From assembly GCA_021797675.1 (NCBI GenBank), contig JAJZZH010000085.1, positions 1 to 34,127 on the forward strand: a DNA stretch of 34,127 bases. The letters are read 5' to 3'. The stretch is from Bacillota bacterium. GTDB taxonomy: Bacteria > Bacillota > Sulfobacillia > Sulfobacillales > Sulfobacillaceae. Below the pieces are notes generated by a model that saw only the letters and a program-made list of their open reading frames with translations, was not told where the DNA came from and made no database searches. Both the position numbers and the translations under genes were made by a program. Position 1 is the first letter of the stretch, and every line of letters begins with the position of its first letter. Of the stretch, positions 23,731 to 32,683 are shown piece by piece.

Positions 23731-24863
23731 TGCGCGTGCTGATGGTGTCGAAAGCCAATGTGACCGCCTCGTACCGAACCAAGCTCGCATATCTTAACCG
23801 GACACCGGGTCTGACCGTTGGTTTGGTGGTGCCGTCGCGATGGGGGAAGTTGCCTTTTGAGCCGATGAAGGAGGACGCATCCTATCCTCTTTATCTTTGG
23901 CCGATTTGGTTTAGCGGACATAACCACTTGCATCGTTATCCCCGGATTGCCCGGGTGATTCGGGAGTTTAGGCCGGATTTGATTCACCTTGACGAAGAGC
24001 ACTACAGCGTGGTGACCTGGGAAATTACGCGCATCGCCCTCCGGCTTGGTATTCCAACCCTGTTTTTCACCTGGCAGAATATCTATAAACGGTATCCCTG
24101 GCCCTTTTCCGCCATGGAACGGCTGGTGTTGACTTCGGCCCGGGCGGCTATCGCCGGGAATCAGGAAGCGCTCGACGTGTTGCGGAAGAAGGGCTTTACG
24201 GCGCCAGCCCGCGTGATCCCCCAGTTTGGCACCGACGATGAAATTTTCGTTCCGGCGGAGGCTGCGGCAACCCGAAGTCGGTTGGGCTTGGAGGGCACCG
24301 TGGCCATTGGGTACGTAGGCCGGTTAATTGCGGAAAAAGGACTGGACGACTTGATGGCGGCAGCGGCGCCCCTCCTGGCGCAAGACCCGTCGGTCCGGCT
24401 GGTTCTGGTGGGATCCGGACCCTGGAGGGTCAAAGGCGAGCAGACGGCGAGCCGGGAGGGTATCGCCGCCCAGGTCGTCTGGGTCTCCTGGTTAGCGTCG
24501 GGCGAGATGCCCCAGTTGATGAATGCCCTCGACATCGTGGTCTTACCGTCGCGCACCACGGCTAGCTGGAAAGAACAATTCGGTCGCGTGCTCACCGAAG
24601 CCATGGCTACCAAGACTCCGGTGGTGGGATCGTCGAGCGGAGAGATTCCGGGAGTGATTGGGGATGCCGGCTGGATTTTCCCGGAAGGGGACATAGCCGA
24701 GCTTGGCCGCATCCTGGAACGATTGGTCCATGAGCCGGCGGAACGGCAACGCTGGGGGGAACGGGGCTACCAGCGGGTCCGCCGCCATTACACCCAGGCG
24801 GCAGTGGCCGAGGCGACGGTTTCGCTGTACCGAGAAATCTTGGGCGCACCATCGCCGAGTTAA
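23730..24863 (+). CDS. Glycosyltransferase, GT4 type
   Basis: A 377-residue GT-B enzyme starting at the TAATG overlap with the preceding gene. Landmarks are DLIHLDEEHYSVVTWE (N-domain), AIAGNQEALDVLRKKGF, VIPQFGTDDEIF, AIGYVGRLIAEKGLDDLMAA (donor-domain P-loop), VRLVLVGSGPWR, and EQFGRVLTEAMATKTPVVGSSSGEIPGVIG with the E-x7-E donor motif intact. It is similar to WcaL/RfaB-like transferases of capsule and exopolysaccharide loci. UDP-glucose dehydrogenase follows after 45 bases, placing it in one transcription unit with the sugar-nucleotide genes. Confidence 0.9.
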   Translation: MRVLMVSKANVTASYRTKLAYLNRTPGLTVGLVVPSRWGKLPFEPMKEDASYPLYLWPIWFSGHNHLHRYPRIARVIREFRPDLIHLDEEHYSVVTWEITRIALRLGIPTLFFTWQNIYKRYPWPFSAMERLVLTSARAAIAGNQEALDVLRKKGFTAPARVIPQFGTDDEIFVPAEAAATRSRLGLEGTVAIGYVGRLIAEKGLDDLMAAAAPLLAQDPSVRLVLVGSGPWRVKGEQTASREGIAAQVVWVSWLASGEMPQLMNALDIVVLPSRTTASWKEQFGRVLTEAMATKTPVVGSSSGEIPGVIGDAGWIFPEGDIAELGRILERLVHEPAERQRWGERGYQRVRRHYTQAAVAEATVSLYREILGAPSPS

Positions 24864-24908
24864 GGACTGGACAACGGCGCGTGCTGCGACAGGGAAAGGA
24901 TGATGGCG

Positions 24909-26276
24909 ATGCGAGTGACGGTGTTTGGGGCGGGTTATGTGGGACTGGTGACCGGTGCGGTGTTGGCCGCGCTGGATCATCAGGTAACGGTGATTGAGGT
25001 CGTAAAAGAAAAAATCGTCTTGGTTCGCCAAGGCAAGGCACCGATTTATGAACATGGACTCGAAGCGATGCTGCGCCGGGTCCTGGCGGCCAATCGCTTC
25101 ACGATTACGGAGGATGCGGGAGCCGCGGTGGAATCGGCCGACGTAATCTTTATCGCCGTCGGCACCCCGCCCTTGGAGTCGGGGGAGGCGGATTTGCAGT
25201 ACGTGCGTCAGGCGGCGCTGGCCATCGGGGCAGGTCTGCGCAGCGGGCCGGCGAAGGTTATCGTCAACAAGGCGACGGTGCCAATTGGATCCGCCAACCT
25301 GGTTGAAGTCTGGATCGAGGATGGCTATGGCGGCAAGCCACCCAGGGATTCGTATACGGTGGCCTCCAATCCCGAGTTCCTCCGCGAAGGGACGGCTATC
25401 TACGATACGCTGTATCCCGACCGTATCGTCTTGGGAGCGGACCAGCCCTGGGCGCTGGAACGCCTAAAGACGCTTTACCAGCCGATTTTGGACCAGAGCT
25501 TTCAGCCTCCAGACGAAGTCCCGCGCCCCGAGGGCCTGACTCGGGTGCCTTTGGTGGAGACCGACCGCATTTCGGCGGAGATGATTAAGTATGCGGCGAA
25601 CGCCTTCTTGGCTACCAAGATTTCGTTTGCTAACGAAATCGCCAATATTTGTGAGCGGGTGGGGGCCGAAGTGACCGAAGTTACCCGCGGCATCGGACTC
25701 GACCGCCGCATCGGCGGGCATTTTCTTCAAGCCGGAGTGGGGTGGGGAGGGAGCTGCTTCGGCAAAGACTTGGCGGCCCTGATTTATACCTCCGAACAGT
25801 ACGGATACCGGCCGCAACTGCTCCACAGCACGGTCACCGTCAATCGCGATCAGCGCCACCGCGTGGTGACACGCTTGCAGGAAGCGCTGAAAACCATCAA
25901 GGGACGGCGCATCGCGGTCTGGGGACTGGCGTTTAAGCCGAACACCGACGATCTCCGAGACGCCCCCGCGCTCACCGTCATCAGCGAACTCCTGCGCCTC
26001 GGTGCCCGCATTCAGGTCTACGATCCGGTGGCACTTGCCACCCTGCGGCGGGATTATCCGGAGCTCGACGTGGTGTATGCGCCAAGCGCCCTCGACGCGC
26101 TGGATGGAGCGGAAGCGTTGACCTTGTTGACCGAGTGGCAGGAATTCGCTGAGGTTCCGTTGGCGCGCGTCGCCGAACGGCTGGCGCGCCCGGTGGTGGT
26201 GGATGGGCGCAACCTCTGGCATCCGGCGGCCGCGGCCGAGGCGGGGATCCGCTACTACGGGATCGGCCGCTCCTGA
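24909..26276 (+). CDS. UDP-glucose 6-dehydrogenase
   Basis: Oxidises UDP-glucose twice with NAD to UDP-glucuronate in the cytoplasm. The 455-residue protein has the N-terminal Rossmann motif VTVFGAGYVGLVTGAVLA, IYEHGLEAML, FIAVGTPPLESGEADL, TVPIGSANLVE, SNPEFLREGTAI, the central helix KYAANAFLATKISFANEIA, the active-site GWGGSCFGKD with nucleophile Cys283, and the C-terminal WGLAFKPNTDDLRDAPAL. Three Met codons lie together (24900, 24903, 24909); AGGGAAAGG at 24891-24899 favours 24909. UDP-glucuronate is the substrate of the decarboxylase encoded next, so the two genes make a UDP-Glc to UDP-GlcA to UDP-Xyl route. Homologous to TuaD/Ugd. Confidence 0.95.
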   Translation: MRVTVFGAGYVGLVTGAVLAALDHQVTVIEVVKEKIVLVRQGKAPIYEHGLEAMLRRVLAANRFTITEDAGAAVESADVIFIAVGTPPLESGEADLQYVRQAALAIGAGLRSGPAKVIVNKATVPIGSANLVEVWIEDGYGGKPPRDSYTVASNPEFLREGTAIYDTLYPDRIVLGADQPWALERLKTLYQPILDQSFQPPDEVPRPEGLTRVPLVETDRISAEMIKYAANAFLATKISFANEIANICERVGAEVTEVTRGIGLDRRIGGHFLQAGVGWGGSCFGKDLAALIYTSEQYGYRPQLLHSTVTVNRDQRHRVVTRLQEALKTIKGRRIAVWGLAFKPNTDDLRDAPALTVISELLRLGARIQVYDPVALATLRRDYPELDVVYAPSALDALDGAEALTLLTEWQEFAEVPLARVAERLARPVVVDGRNLWHPAAAAEAGIRYYGIGRS

Positions 26277-26358
26277 CCATCACCCCGCCCCGGCGCATCA
26301 GCCCTGGCCGTTGATGGTAAAATGAGTCATAAGCCGCTTTAGTTAAGGGGTGTGTGCA

Positions 26359-27309
26359 ATGAAGACCGCGCTGGTAACCGGAGGCGCCGGATTCCTGGGC
26401 AGTCATTTGACCGACCGCCTGGTTCGGGAAGGGTTCCGGGTCGTCGTCTTGGACAACTTGGCGACCGGGAGCTGGAGCAACTTGGCCCACCTGAGCAGTC
26501 AGGTGGTCACGCGCATTGAATGGGATGTGATTCAGCCCATCCCGATGGAGCGCCTGCCGCGACAAATTGACGTGGTGGTGCACCTGGCGTCGCCCGCGTC
26601 GCCCGTCCACTATCGCCGGCTGGCGTTGGAGACGTTATGGGTAAACTCGCGGGGCACCGGCAACGCGTTGGATGTGGCGCGGGCCTATGGCGCCCGCTTT
26701 GTCCTCGGTTCCACCTCGGAAACCTACGGGGATCCCATGCTTTCTCCGCAAAAGGAGAGCTACTGGGGCAACGTGAATCCGGTCGGTCTGCGCTCGTGCT
26801 ACGACGAAAGCAAGCGTTTTGGCGAGGCATTGACCATGGAATGCATGCGTCAATTTGATCTGGACGTGGTGATTTTGCGCTTTTTTAATTGCTATGGTCC
26901 GCGGATGCAGGCGGAGGATGGTCGGGTGGTTCCGAATTTTATTTTGCAGGCGCTACGCAAGGAAAAGATGACGGTGTACGGGGACGGTCGCCAGACGCGG
27001 AGCTTTTGCTATGTTTCCGATGAGGTGGACGCGATTCATCGGGCGATGACGATGAGCGGACTCAAGGGCCAAGTGATTAACGTCGGCAACCCGGAAGAGC
27101 GGACGATCATGGAGTTCGCGCAAATTGTGGCCGAAGTGGCCGAGGTCGAGTGCAAGATTGAGGTCAAGCCCCTCCCGACCGATGATCCCACCAATCGTTG
27201 CCCCGATATCCAGAAAGCGCGGACCCTGCTTGGCTGGGAGCCGGTGGTCCCGCTGCGCCAGGGGTTGCACGAGACCGCCGCCTTCTTCCGCGAAAAATTC
27301 AACCTCTAG
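26359..27309 (+). CDS. UDP-glucuronate decarboxylase (UDP-xylose synthase)
   Basis: A 316-residue extended short-chain dehydrogenase/reductase. NAD-binding TGGAGFLGSH is at 7-16; HLASPASPVHYRRLALETLWVNSRGT and LGSTSETYGDPMLSPQKESYWGNVNPVG are diagnostic of UXS-type decarboxylases, with Ser/Thr118-119, Glu121, and catalytic Tyr148/Lys152 in YDESK. FFNCYGPRM, YGDGRQTRSFCYV and DDPTNRCPDI complete the family pattern. It converts UDP-GlcA to UDP-xylose through a 4-keto intermediate. The ATG at 26359 follows AAGGGG; the 82-base gap from the dehydrogenase gene contains GGTAAAAT, a possible internal -10. A related 4-keto-pentose synthase activity cannot be ruled out. Confidence 0.9.
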   Translation: MKTALVTGGAGFLGSHLTDRLVREGFRVVVLDNLATGSWSNLAHLSSQVVTRIEWDVIQPIPMERLPRQIDVVVHLASPASPVHYRRLALETLWVNSRGTGNALDVARAYGARFVLGSTSETYGDPMLSPQKESYWGNVNPVGLRSCYDESKRFGEALTMECMRQFDLDVVILRFFNCYGPRMQAEDGRVVPNFILQALRKEKMTVYGDGRQTRSFCYVSDEVDAIHRAMTMSGLKGQVINVGNPEERTIMEFAQIVAEVAEVECKIEVKPLPTDDPTNRCPDIQKARTLLGWEPVVPLRQGLHETAAFFREKFNL

Positions 27310-27348
27310 CCCGATGCGGACGGCAACCCGGAGAAGGAGCGATACCCA

Positions 27349-28305
27349 TTGCGCATCGTAGTGACAGGCGGAGCGGGATTCATTGGCTCGCACGTGGTAG
27401 AGGTCTTGATCGCAGCGGGACACGAGGTTTGGGTGGTGGATAATTTGACGGCCGGCCGGCTCGACCAGGTGGCCCCGGCGGCGCGATGCCTGGTGGGGGA
27501 CGTGTTGCATCCGGATGAATGGGGCGGCGAAGTGCCTGGAGTCGACGTGGTGATCCACTTGGCCGCACAGGTGAGCGTCTCCTATGGGGAAGCCCATCCC
27601 GGTGAGGACGGGGCCACCAATCTGTTGGCCACCATCGCCATGCTGCAATGGGCCAAGAAAAAGGGGGCGCAGGAGTTTCGCTTTGCCTCCTCGGCCGCCG
27701 TCTACGGCGTTCCGGCCGCGCTGCCCTTGGACGAAACCTCGGCCCTCGCGCCGCTGTCGTTTTACGGCAAGCATAAGGAGGCGGCCGAGTGGGCGGTGCG
27801 CCATTATGGCCGGACGCACGGCATGGTGGGCGTTGCGCTGCGCTTAGCCAACGTGTACGGGCCGCGCCAGCGCAACGAAGGCGAGGGCGCGGTGGTGGCG
27901 GCATTTGCCACGCGCTTAGCCCATCGCCAGCCCGCGATAATTCACGGCGACGGGGGCCAAAGCCGTGATTTCGTGTTTGTCGGCGATGTGGCCAACGCGT
28001 TTGCCGCCCGGCTTGGCGCGTTGCCGGCGGAGGGACTGACCGCCAACATCGGGACCGGCCGGTCGACGACGATTGAGGCACTGTGGAGGACGATGGCCCG
28101 GCTGGTCGGCGATGACCCGGCTGCCGTCCGCTACGGGCCCCCGCGGGCAGGAGACATTCGTGACAGCGTGTTGTCCCCTGAACGGGCGAAGACAGCGCTG
28201 GGATTTGTCCCCAAGACGGCCATCGAGGCGGGGTTGAGGGAAACGCTCGCCTATTTCCGGCGGGAATTCGGGCGGTCGGCAGCGAGGCCGCCGTCCCCAG
28301 AGTAA
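27349..28305 (+). CDS. NAD-dependent nucleotide-sugar epimerase, UDP-glucose 4-epimerase-like
   Basis: A 318-residue extended short-chain dehydrogenase starting at TTG behind AGAAGGAG. TGGAGFIGSHV (6-16) binds NAD; DVVIHLAAQVSV, FASSAAVYG (112-120) and FYGKHK with Tyr139/Lys143 form the active site; LRLANVYGPRQ, IHGDGGQSRDFVFVGDVA and GTGRSTTIEAL are typical of GalE-like enzymes acting on UDP-Glc, UDP-GlcNAc or UDP-GlcA/xylose. With the preceding decarboxylase it could produce UDP-arabinose or another C4 epimer; substrate is inferred from context only. It is the last gene before a strong terminator. Confidence 0.87.
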   Translation: MRIVVTGGAGFIGSHVVEVLIAAGHEVWVVDNLTAGRLDQVAPAARCLVGDVLHPDEWGGEVPGVDVVIHLAAQVSVSYGEAHPGEDGATNLLATIAMLQWAKKKGAQEFRFASSAAVYGVPAALPLDETSALAPLSFYGKHKEAAEWAVRHYGRTHGMVGVALRLANVYGPRQRNEGEGAVVAAFATRLAHRQPAIIHGDGGQSRDFVFVGDVANAFAARLGALPAEGLTANIGTGRSTTIEALWRTMARLVGDDPAAVRYGPPRAGDIRDSVLSPERAKTALGFVPKTAIEAGLRETLAYFRREFGRSAARPPSPE

Positions 28306-28312
28306 CCGCAGT

Positions 28313-28351
28313 GGTCATAGACCCCACGGCCAACGCCGGGGGTCTATGACC
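28313..28351. terminator. Bidirectional hairpin terminator
   Basis: GGTCATAGACCCC (28313-28325) pairs perfectly with GGGGTCTATGACC (28339-28351) around a 13-base loop, between the converging epimerase and kimA genes. There is no strong T run on either side. Confidence 0.75.
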
Positions 28352-28389
28352 AGTTGCTGGTTTCGGGGCTCGCGTCGCTCACCGCGCGG

Positions 28390-30228
28390 TCAGGACGACG
28401 AGGGTGGCGTATCGCGGGTAAGGTGCATAGGAACGGTGCCGATGACGACGTCGGTGCGATGGCGCAGCGCAGACTGAATTGCGCGTCCGAGGCCGTTATG
28501 CAGGAGGCTCGCACCCAGGCTGCCCGGCACCAGGTCGGGAATCAGCACGAAGAGGCGTTGGTCGGTGTGCCGGTCCAGGCTGTTAATGAAGCGAAGAAGG
28601 GGCCGCACCACGGAATGGTATTGCGATTTCAGGAGGACAAGGCGCACGGGAGGATTCCAGGCATCCCACGTCGCCTGAAACGCAGCTGCGGAATGGTCGT
28701 CCTTTCCCTCGTCGAAGAGCACCACGACGGCAATGACCTGATCGCTCAAGGAAAGCGCGTGGGCGATGGCGCGCTCGGTCAAGCTCGACAGGGCGGCGTT
28801 GATCGGCACCACCACGATGGGCTTGGCCCGTGGAACCACGGGCGGCGGAATCTGACCGATATTTAACGCTTGCATCATGCCGTCATAATAGCGGTGCACG
28901 CGGCCAAAGAGGAAGATCAGCAGGGGAACGGCGACCACCACCAACCAGGCGCCCTCGAAAAACTTGGTGAGGACAAAGAGCAGCGTGGCGACTGCGGTCA
29001 TCACCGCCCCTATCGAGTTCAACACGGCCCGAGCCTGCCATCCCCGCGGCCGGGTCTGGATCCAGTGGACGACCATGCCGGTCTGGGACAGGGTGAATCC
29101 GGTGAACACCCCAATCGCGAACATGGGAATCAACGCTTGGGGATTGCCGTTGACTGCGACCAAGAGCACAGCGGCAACGACGGCGAGCACCCAGATGCCC
29201 CGTTCAAAAACCAGGCGGTCGCCTCGGATGGCAAACCAGCGCGGCAGGTACCCGTCCCGCGCGAGCAGGCTGGTCAGTACGGGAAGGCCACCGAACGACG
29301 TGTTAGCGGCCAAACCCAGCACGGTGGTAATGGCGATCGATACGACAAAGAACGCCCACGAGCGGCCTACCGCTCCGATCATCACCTTGCTTAACAGGGT
29401 GCGATGGCCTCCCGGCAGCACGCCGAAGCGTACGGTCAATACCGCAATGCCGAGCAGCATGGTGCCCAGCAGCACGCCCAACAACCATTCCGTGCGTTTG
29501 GCGCGCACGATCCGCGGTTCCCGAAACAGGGGCACGCCGTTGGCGATGGCTTCGACGCCGGTCAGCGCCGTCAATCCGGCGGCGAACGCCTTGCCCAGAA
29601 AGAACAGGCCCACGTGCGGCGCCCGGGCGGGAATGGCCACCACGGGGTGAGAAAGCGCGGGATGGACAAAGCCCCAGAGAAGGATCGTCATGAGCCCGAC
29701 AATGAACACCAGCGTAGGTAGCAGGAAGGCGCGAGCACTCTCGCCCACGCCGCGAAGATTCAACAAGGTGACCAACGCCAGAAAACCGAGGCATAGCGGA
29801 AGCGTCCAGGGGCTGAGGGGAGGAAAGGCCGAGGTAAGAGCAGCCGCGCCAGCCGCGATCGAAATCGCTACCGTCAGGATATAGTCAACGATGAGCGCCG
29901 CCGCCGCCAATTGGCTCGCGCCGTGCCCCAAGTTGTCTCGCGAAACGGCATAGGCGCCCCCACCCTGGGGATATGCTTCGATCACCTGACTATAGGAAAG
30001 CACCAAGATGGTGAGCAGACCGACGATGGTCAGCGACAGCGGCAGCAGCCATCGCATACCTGCCACCCCGACGCCCACCAAGACGATGGCAATGGCTTCG
30101 GGGCCGTACGCCACCGACGTCAACGCGTCCAGCGACAGGGCCGCCAGCCCCTCGGAGGTGCCGATTTCTTCTTTTTCTGCCTCGCGCTGCTTAAGCGGCG
30201 GGCCCATTACCGTGCGCCATAGGTCCAT
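28390..30228 (-). CDS. kimA: KimA-type potassium transporter (APC superfamily)
   Basis: A 612-residue membrane transporter, very like Bacillus subtilis KimA (YdaO): LAALSLDALTSVAYGPEAIAIVL, VIEAYPQGGGAYAVSRDNLG, LIVDYILTVAISIAAGAAALTSAFP, LTALTGVEAIANGVPLF, LAANTSFGGLPVLTSLLARDGYLPR and FTGFTLSQTGMVVHW. Twelve helices are followed by a cytoplasmic C-terminal domain of about 150 residues (VVVPINAALSSLTERAIAHALSLSDQVIAVVV), where KimA proteins bind c-di-AMP. KimA is a high-affinity proton-potassium symporter. No c-di-AMP (ydaO) riboswitch fits in the 69 bases upstream. TACAAT at 30241-30236 lies just 7 bases before the ATG and no Shine-Dalgarno is visible, so the message may be leaderless. Amino-acid transport is the alternative. 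Confidence 0.9.
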   Translation of the reverse strand: MDLWRTVMGPPLKQREAEKEEIGTSEGLAALSLDALTSVAYGPEAIAIVLVGVGVAGMRWLLPLSLTIVGLLTILVLSYSQVIEAYPQGGGAYAVSRDNLGHGASQLAAAALIVDYILTVAISIAAGAAALTSAFPPLSPWTLPLCLGFLALVTLLNLRGVGESARAFLLPTLVFIVGLMTILLWGFVHPALSHPVVAIPARAPHVGLFFLGKAFAAGLTALTGVEAIANGVPLFREPRIVRAKRTEWLLGVLLGTMLLGIAVLTVRFGVLPGGHRTLLSKVMIGAVGRSWAFFVVSIAITTVLGLAANTSFGGLPVLTSLLARDGYLPRWFAIRGDRLVFERGIWVLAVVAAVLLVAVNGNPQALIPMFAIGVFTGFTLSQTGMVVHWIQTRPRGWQARAVLNSIGAVMTAVATLLFVLTKFFEGAWLVVVAVPLLIFLFGRVHRYYDGMMQALNIGQIPPPVVPRAKPIVVVPINAALSSLTERAIAHALSLSDQVIAVVVLFDEGKDDHSAAAFQATWDAWNPPVRLVLLKSQYHSVVRPLLRFINSLDRHTDQRLFVLIPDLVPGSLGASLLHNGLGRAIQSALRHRTDVVIGTVPMHLTRDTPPSSS

Positions 30229-30262
30229 AGCTAGTATTGTAGCAGACTGCCCGCGACGTCAG
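30229..30262 (-). promoter_or_regulatory. Promoter of kimA, possibly giving a leaderless mRNA
   Basis: On the minus strand a -10-like TACAAT (30241-30236) is preceded, about 15-16 bases away, by a weak CTGACG. Transcription would begin at or next to the ATG at 30228. No ribosome binding site precedes that ATG. Confidence 0.4.
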
Positions 30263-30297
30263 TCGGCGGCACCGTGGTTTTTGGGCGGATAGGGAGG

Positions 30298-31509
30298 TTA
30301 TCCGGGTCCATTCGGGGTGGGGGACCTCGATGCGCGCTGAAGATAAACGCGCTCAAGCACTTCGTCAAAACTCTTCAGTCGAGCTTCCCAGGTGTGCTGC
30401 TTGGCTTCGGCGACGCGACGACGGACCAGTTCGGGGGAGTTTTCCTGGTGGGCAGCCACGATGGCAGCGGCGAACGCCTCTGGGTTGTCCGCGAAGCGCA
30501 CCATGTCGACATCGGCGATGGCGGGCAGAGGGGTCGACACCACCGGTCGGCCGGCGGCCAGGTATTCATAGAGTTTCATGGGGAAACTCGAGGTGGTGTA
30601 GTCCGAGAGCAGATGGGGAATCAACGCCACGTCAAAGCCTTTCAGATACGACGGGACGTCGCGATAGTCCGTCCAACCCATGAGGTAAACGTTGGGCAGC
30701 GCCTTTAATATGCCCAGATCGGTGGACGGCTGGCCTTGCCCGATGGGCCCAATCAAGACGAAGGACCATTGGCTCAAGCGTTGCGCAACATCGGCCAAAA
30801 AGGGAAAATCCACCTTGTAGGCGTCCAACGCTCCAACATATCCCGCCACCGGCCGGGGGATGACTTGCATCGCCGAAGCCAGTGGATAGTCGGTCCGCAA
30901 GGCTTTGCCGAAGTGCTCCGCATCGGCCACATTGGTGAATAGGTAGGTATTGGGATTGGTGCCCTTGCGGGCGTCATACAAGGCGCGCGAGGTGGTGATC
31001 ACCGCGTCGGCCGTGCGCAGAAACCTTTCCTCCATTTTGCGCACGGCGGCACTGGGAATCCCGGCAATTGACCCCAGATCGTCGACGCAATGGTAGACGG
31101 TCAGTATCTCGCTGAGATGGCCGCTCAACGCATAGGCGTTGGGAATATAGCTCCACAAAATAGGATGGTCCATTTTCAGGCGCTCCGCGGTGCGGCGCAC
31201 TTCGTTCAATAGTAGCCAACCATTGAACCTGCGCATGAATTCCGTATGGTACAAGGGGATGACCAGCGGCGACAAGACATAAAGGTTCATCCCCGGAACC
31301 TTCCGTGGCCCTCCGGCATAATGGCGGAGGCGGCGGGCGATGCGTTCGCGATCGGTAGGGGCCAAGGTGGGACGACGAAGTCCAACCGATTCTACATAGA
31401 GTACTCGGTTGGTTTCGGCCAGCCGGGACATCAGATGCTGCTTGTTGGTCCACAGCGCGGCATCCCAGTCGGCCGACGAAATGCAAATGATGTCTTGTCC
31501 CTTAAGCAA
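30298..31509 (-). CDS. Glycosyltransferase similar to TuaH
   Basis: A 403-residue GT-B glycosyltransferase. The opening ICISSADWDAALWTNKQHLMSRLAETNRVLYVES is the start of the TuaH-like group known from teichuronic acid and exopolysaccharide loci. ILWSYIPNAYAL, VYHCVDDLGSI, ADAVITTSRALYDARKG, PVAGYVGALDAYKVDFPFLADVA, FVLIGPIGQGQ, VYLMGWTDYRDVPSYLKGFDVALIPH and KLYEYLAAGRPVVSTPLPAI follow. A TTG at 31509, six bases after AGGAG (31520-31516), is the best start; the ribosome binding site overlaps the stop of the upstream glycosyltransferase, indicating coupling. The longer frame to 31581 lies inside the upstream gene. The transferred sugar is unknown. Confidence 0.88.
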   Translation of the reverse strand: MLKGQDIICISSADWDAALWTNKQHLMSRLAETNRVLYVESVGLRRPTLAPTDRERIARRLRHYAGGPRKVPGMNLYVLSPLVIPLYHTEFMRRFNGWLLLNEVRRTAERLKMDHPILWSYIPNAYALSGHLSEILTVYHCVDDLGSIAGIPSAAVRKMEERFLRTADAVITTSRALYDARKGTNPNTYLFTNVADAEHFGKALRTDYPLASAMQVIPRPVAGYVGALDAYKVDFPFLADVAQRLSQWSFVLIGPIGQGQPSTDLGILKALPNVYLMGWTDYRDVPSYLKGFDVALIPHLLSDYTTSSFPMKLYEYLAAGRPVVSTPLPAIADVDMVRFADNPEAFAAAIVAAHQENSPELVRRRVAEAKQHTWEARLKSFDEVLERVYLQRASRSPTPNGPG

Positions 31510-31519
31510 GATCTGCTCC

Positions 31520-32635
31520 TTAACGGCGGAAAATTTCCTCGTAGAGGCCCGCCAACCGATCGACGTGGTCGTCAAAAGCATAGTGCTGAGCGACGAAACG
31601 CCGTAAGCGGCCCCGATCTGGCTCCGTGCTCAGCGCGGTCAACACGGCCTCGGCCCACTCGCTGATCGGCCCCTCGGGCGGCAAAGCTACCAAGGTGCCG
31701 TACTGCCCGTGCCAGGTCAATTCCTCGAAGGCCGGGATTCGGCTCAACACCACCTGGGCTCCTCCTGCCATCGCCTCCAGGGGAGCCATGCCAAAACCCT
31801 CCCGTCTCGATGGTAGCAGAAAAACCCGCAATCGTTTAGCCAAGGACGGGATATCGTGGCGAATCCCCAAGAATCGCACCTGGTCAGGGCCCATACCCAG
31901 TCTCCGGGACAGCGCCTCCAGGTCATCGTGCAGGGGGCCGTCCCCGATGATGAGCGCCAATACGTCAGGCCGAGTTTGCAGCACGGCCGCCATCGTGTAG
32001 AGGAACAGGTCGTGGCCCTTGTCTGCTACCAGCCGGCCGACAATACCGACCGTTGGCCGCTGAGCCATCTCCGTGTACAAGGGATCGTCTTCGGCGTCCA
32101 TCGACGCGCTTGGTACCAACCCCAGCCTTACCGTCACCATCTTGTTGCGAGGCAGCGATTCTTGTCGGATGGTGAAATCGCGCACCGTATCGGACACCGC
32201 CATAATTGCCTCGGTAGGTCTGGCCAACCGGCGATCGAGCCACTGGGCCCATCCCGGTTTTCGGTCGTAGGTCGAATGCTCGGTGGCGACGGCCTTTGGA
32301 TGTGAGCGCGAGCGCATCGCCGCCAACCTACCCACGGTATTGCCAATCAAGAGATGCGTATGCACAATGTCGGCGCAAAAGACGTCGTCGATGAAGCGGC
32401 TGAGTTCGGTGATGGCCAACCAACGGGGCCACTTTAGCGACCCCCACCGGCCCAAGGCGGCGATGTAGCGCCAAGCGATCCCCGCTTCGTCCAGTTTGGC
32501 AAGTAATGGCCCGCGCCCGGTAAGGACCACCAAAGCGACATCGTAACCACGGGACTGAAGCGCTGGCAGGAGGTGTGAAAGGTAAACCTGAACCCCACCG
32601 ACCTCGAAATCGTTGGTCACATGGAGAATACGCAA
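31520..32635 (-). CDS. Glycosyltransferase, GT4 type
   Basis: A 371-residue GT-B enzyme. LRILHVTNDFEVGGVQVYLSHLLPAL holds the glycine-rich N-terminal acceptor loop; ADIVHTHLLIGNTVGRLAA, VATEHSTYDRKPG, IMAVSDTVRDFTI, VGIVGRLVADKGHDLFL, ALIIGDGPLHDDLEAL, VRFLGIRHDIPSLAKRLRVFLLPSRREGFGMAPLEAMAGGAQVVLSR follow, with both Glu of the E-x7-E motif present. The best start is TTG at 32635, seven bases after AAGGAG; a GTG at 32671 has no ribosome binding site. It is first in a two-gene minus-strand unit with the TuaH-like gene, transcribed from the divergent promoter shared with the initiating sugar transferase. Confidence 0.9.
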   Translation of the reverse strand: MRILHVTNDFEVGGVQVYLSHLLPALQSRGYDVALVVLTGRGPLLAKLDEAGIAWRYIAALGRWGSLKWPRWLAITELSRFIDDVFCADIVHTHLLIGNTVGRLAAMRSRSHPKAVATEHSTYDRKPGWAQWLDRRLARPTEAIMAVSDTVRDFTIRQESLPRNKMVTVRLGLVPSASMDAEDDPLYTEMAQRPTVGIVGRLVADKGHDLFLYTMAAVLQTRPDVLALIIGDGPLHDDLEALSRRLGMGPDQVRFLGIRHDIPSLAKRLRVFLLPSRREGFGMAPLEAMAGGAQVVLSRIPAFEELTWHGQYGTLVALPPEGPISEWAEAVLTALSTEPDRGRLRRFVAQHYAFDDHVDRLAGLYEEIFRR

Positions 32636-32683
32636 CGTGCTGCTCCTTGTTATCCCTGTATTTCGATACACTGGCTGGGTTCA

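Noticed and set aside
27380-28333. Minus-strand 317-codon frame
   Set aside because: It lies opposite the epimerase gene, is rich in Arg/Pro/Ser and has no motif; a GC-skewed shadow.
30229-30297. c-di-AMP (ydaO) riboswitch before kimA
   Set aside because: Only 69 bases are available, far shorter than the riboswitch, and none of it resembles the conserved core.
31510-31581. Longer N terminus for the TuaH-like protein
   Set aside because: It overlaps the upstream gene by about 60 bases; TTG at 31509 with AGGAG six bases before it fits better.
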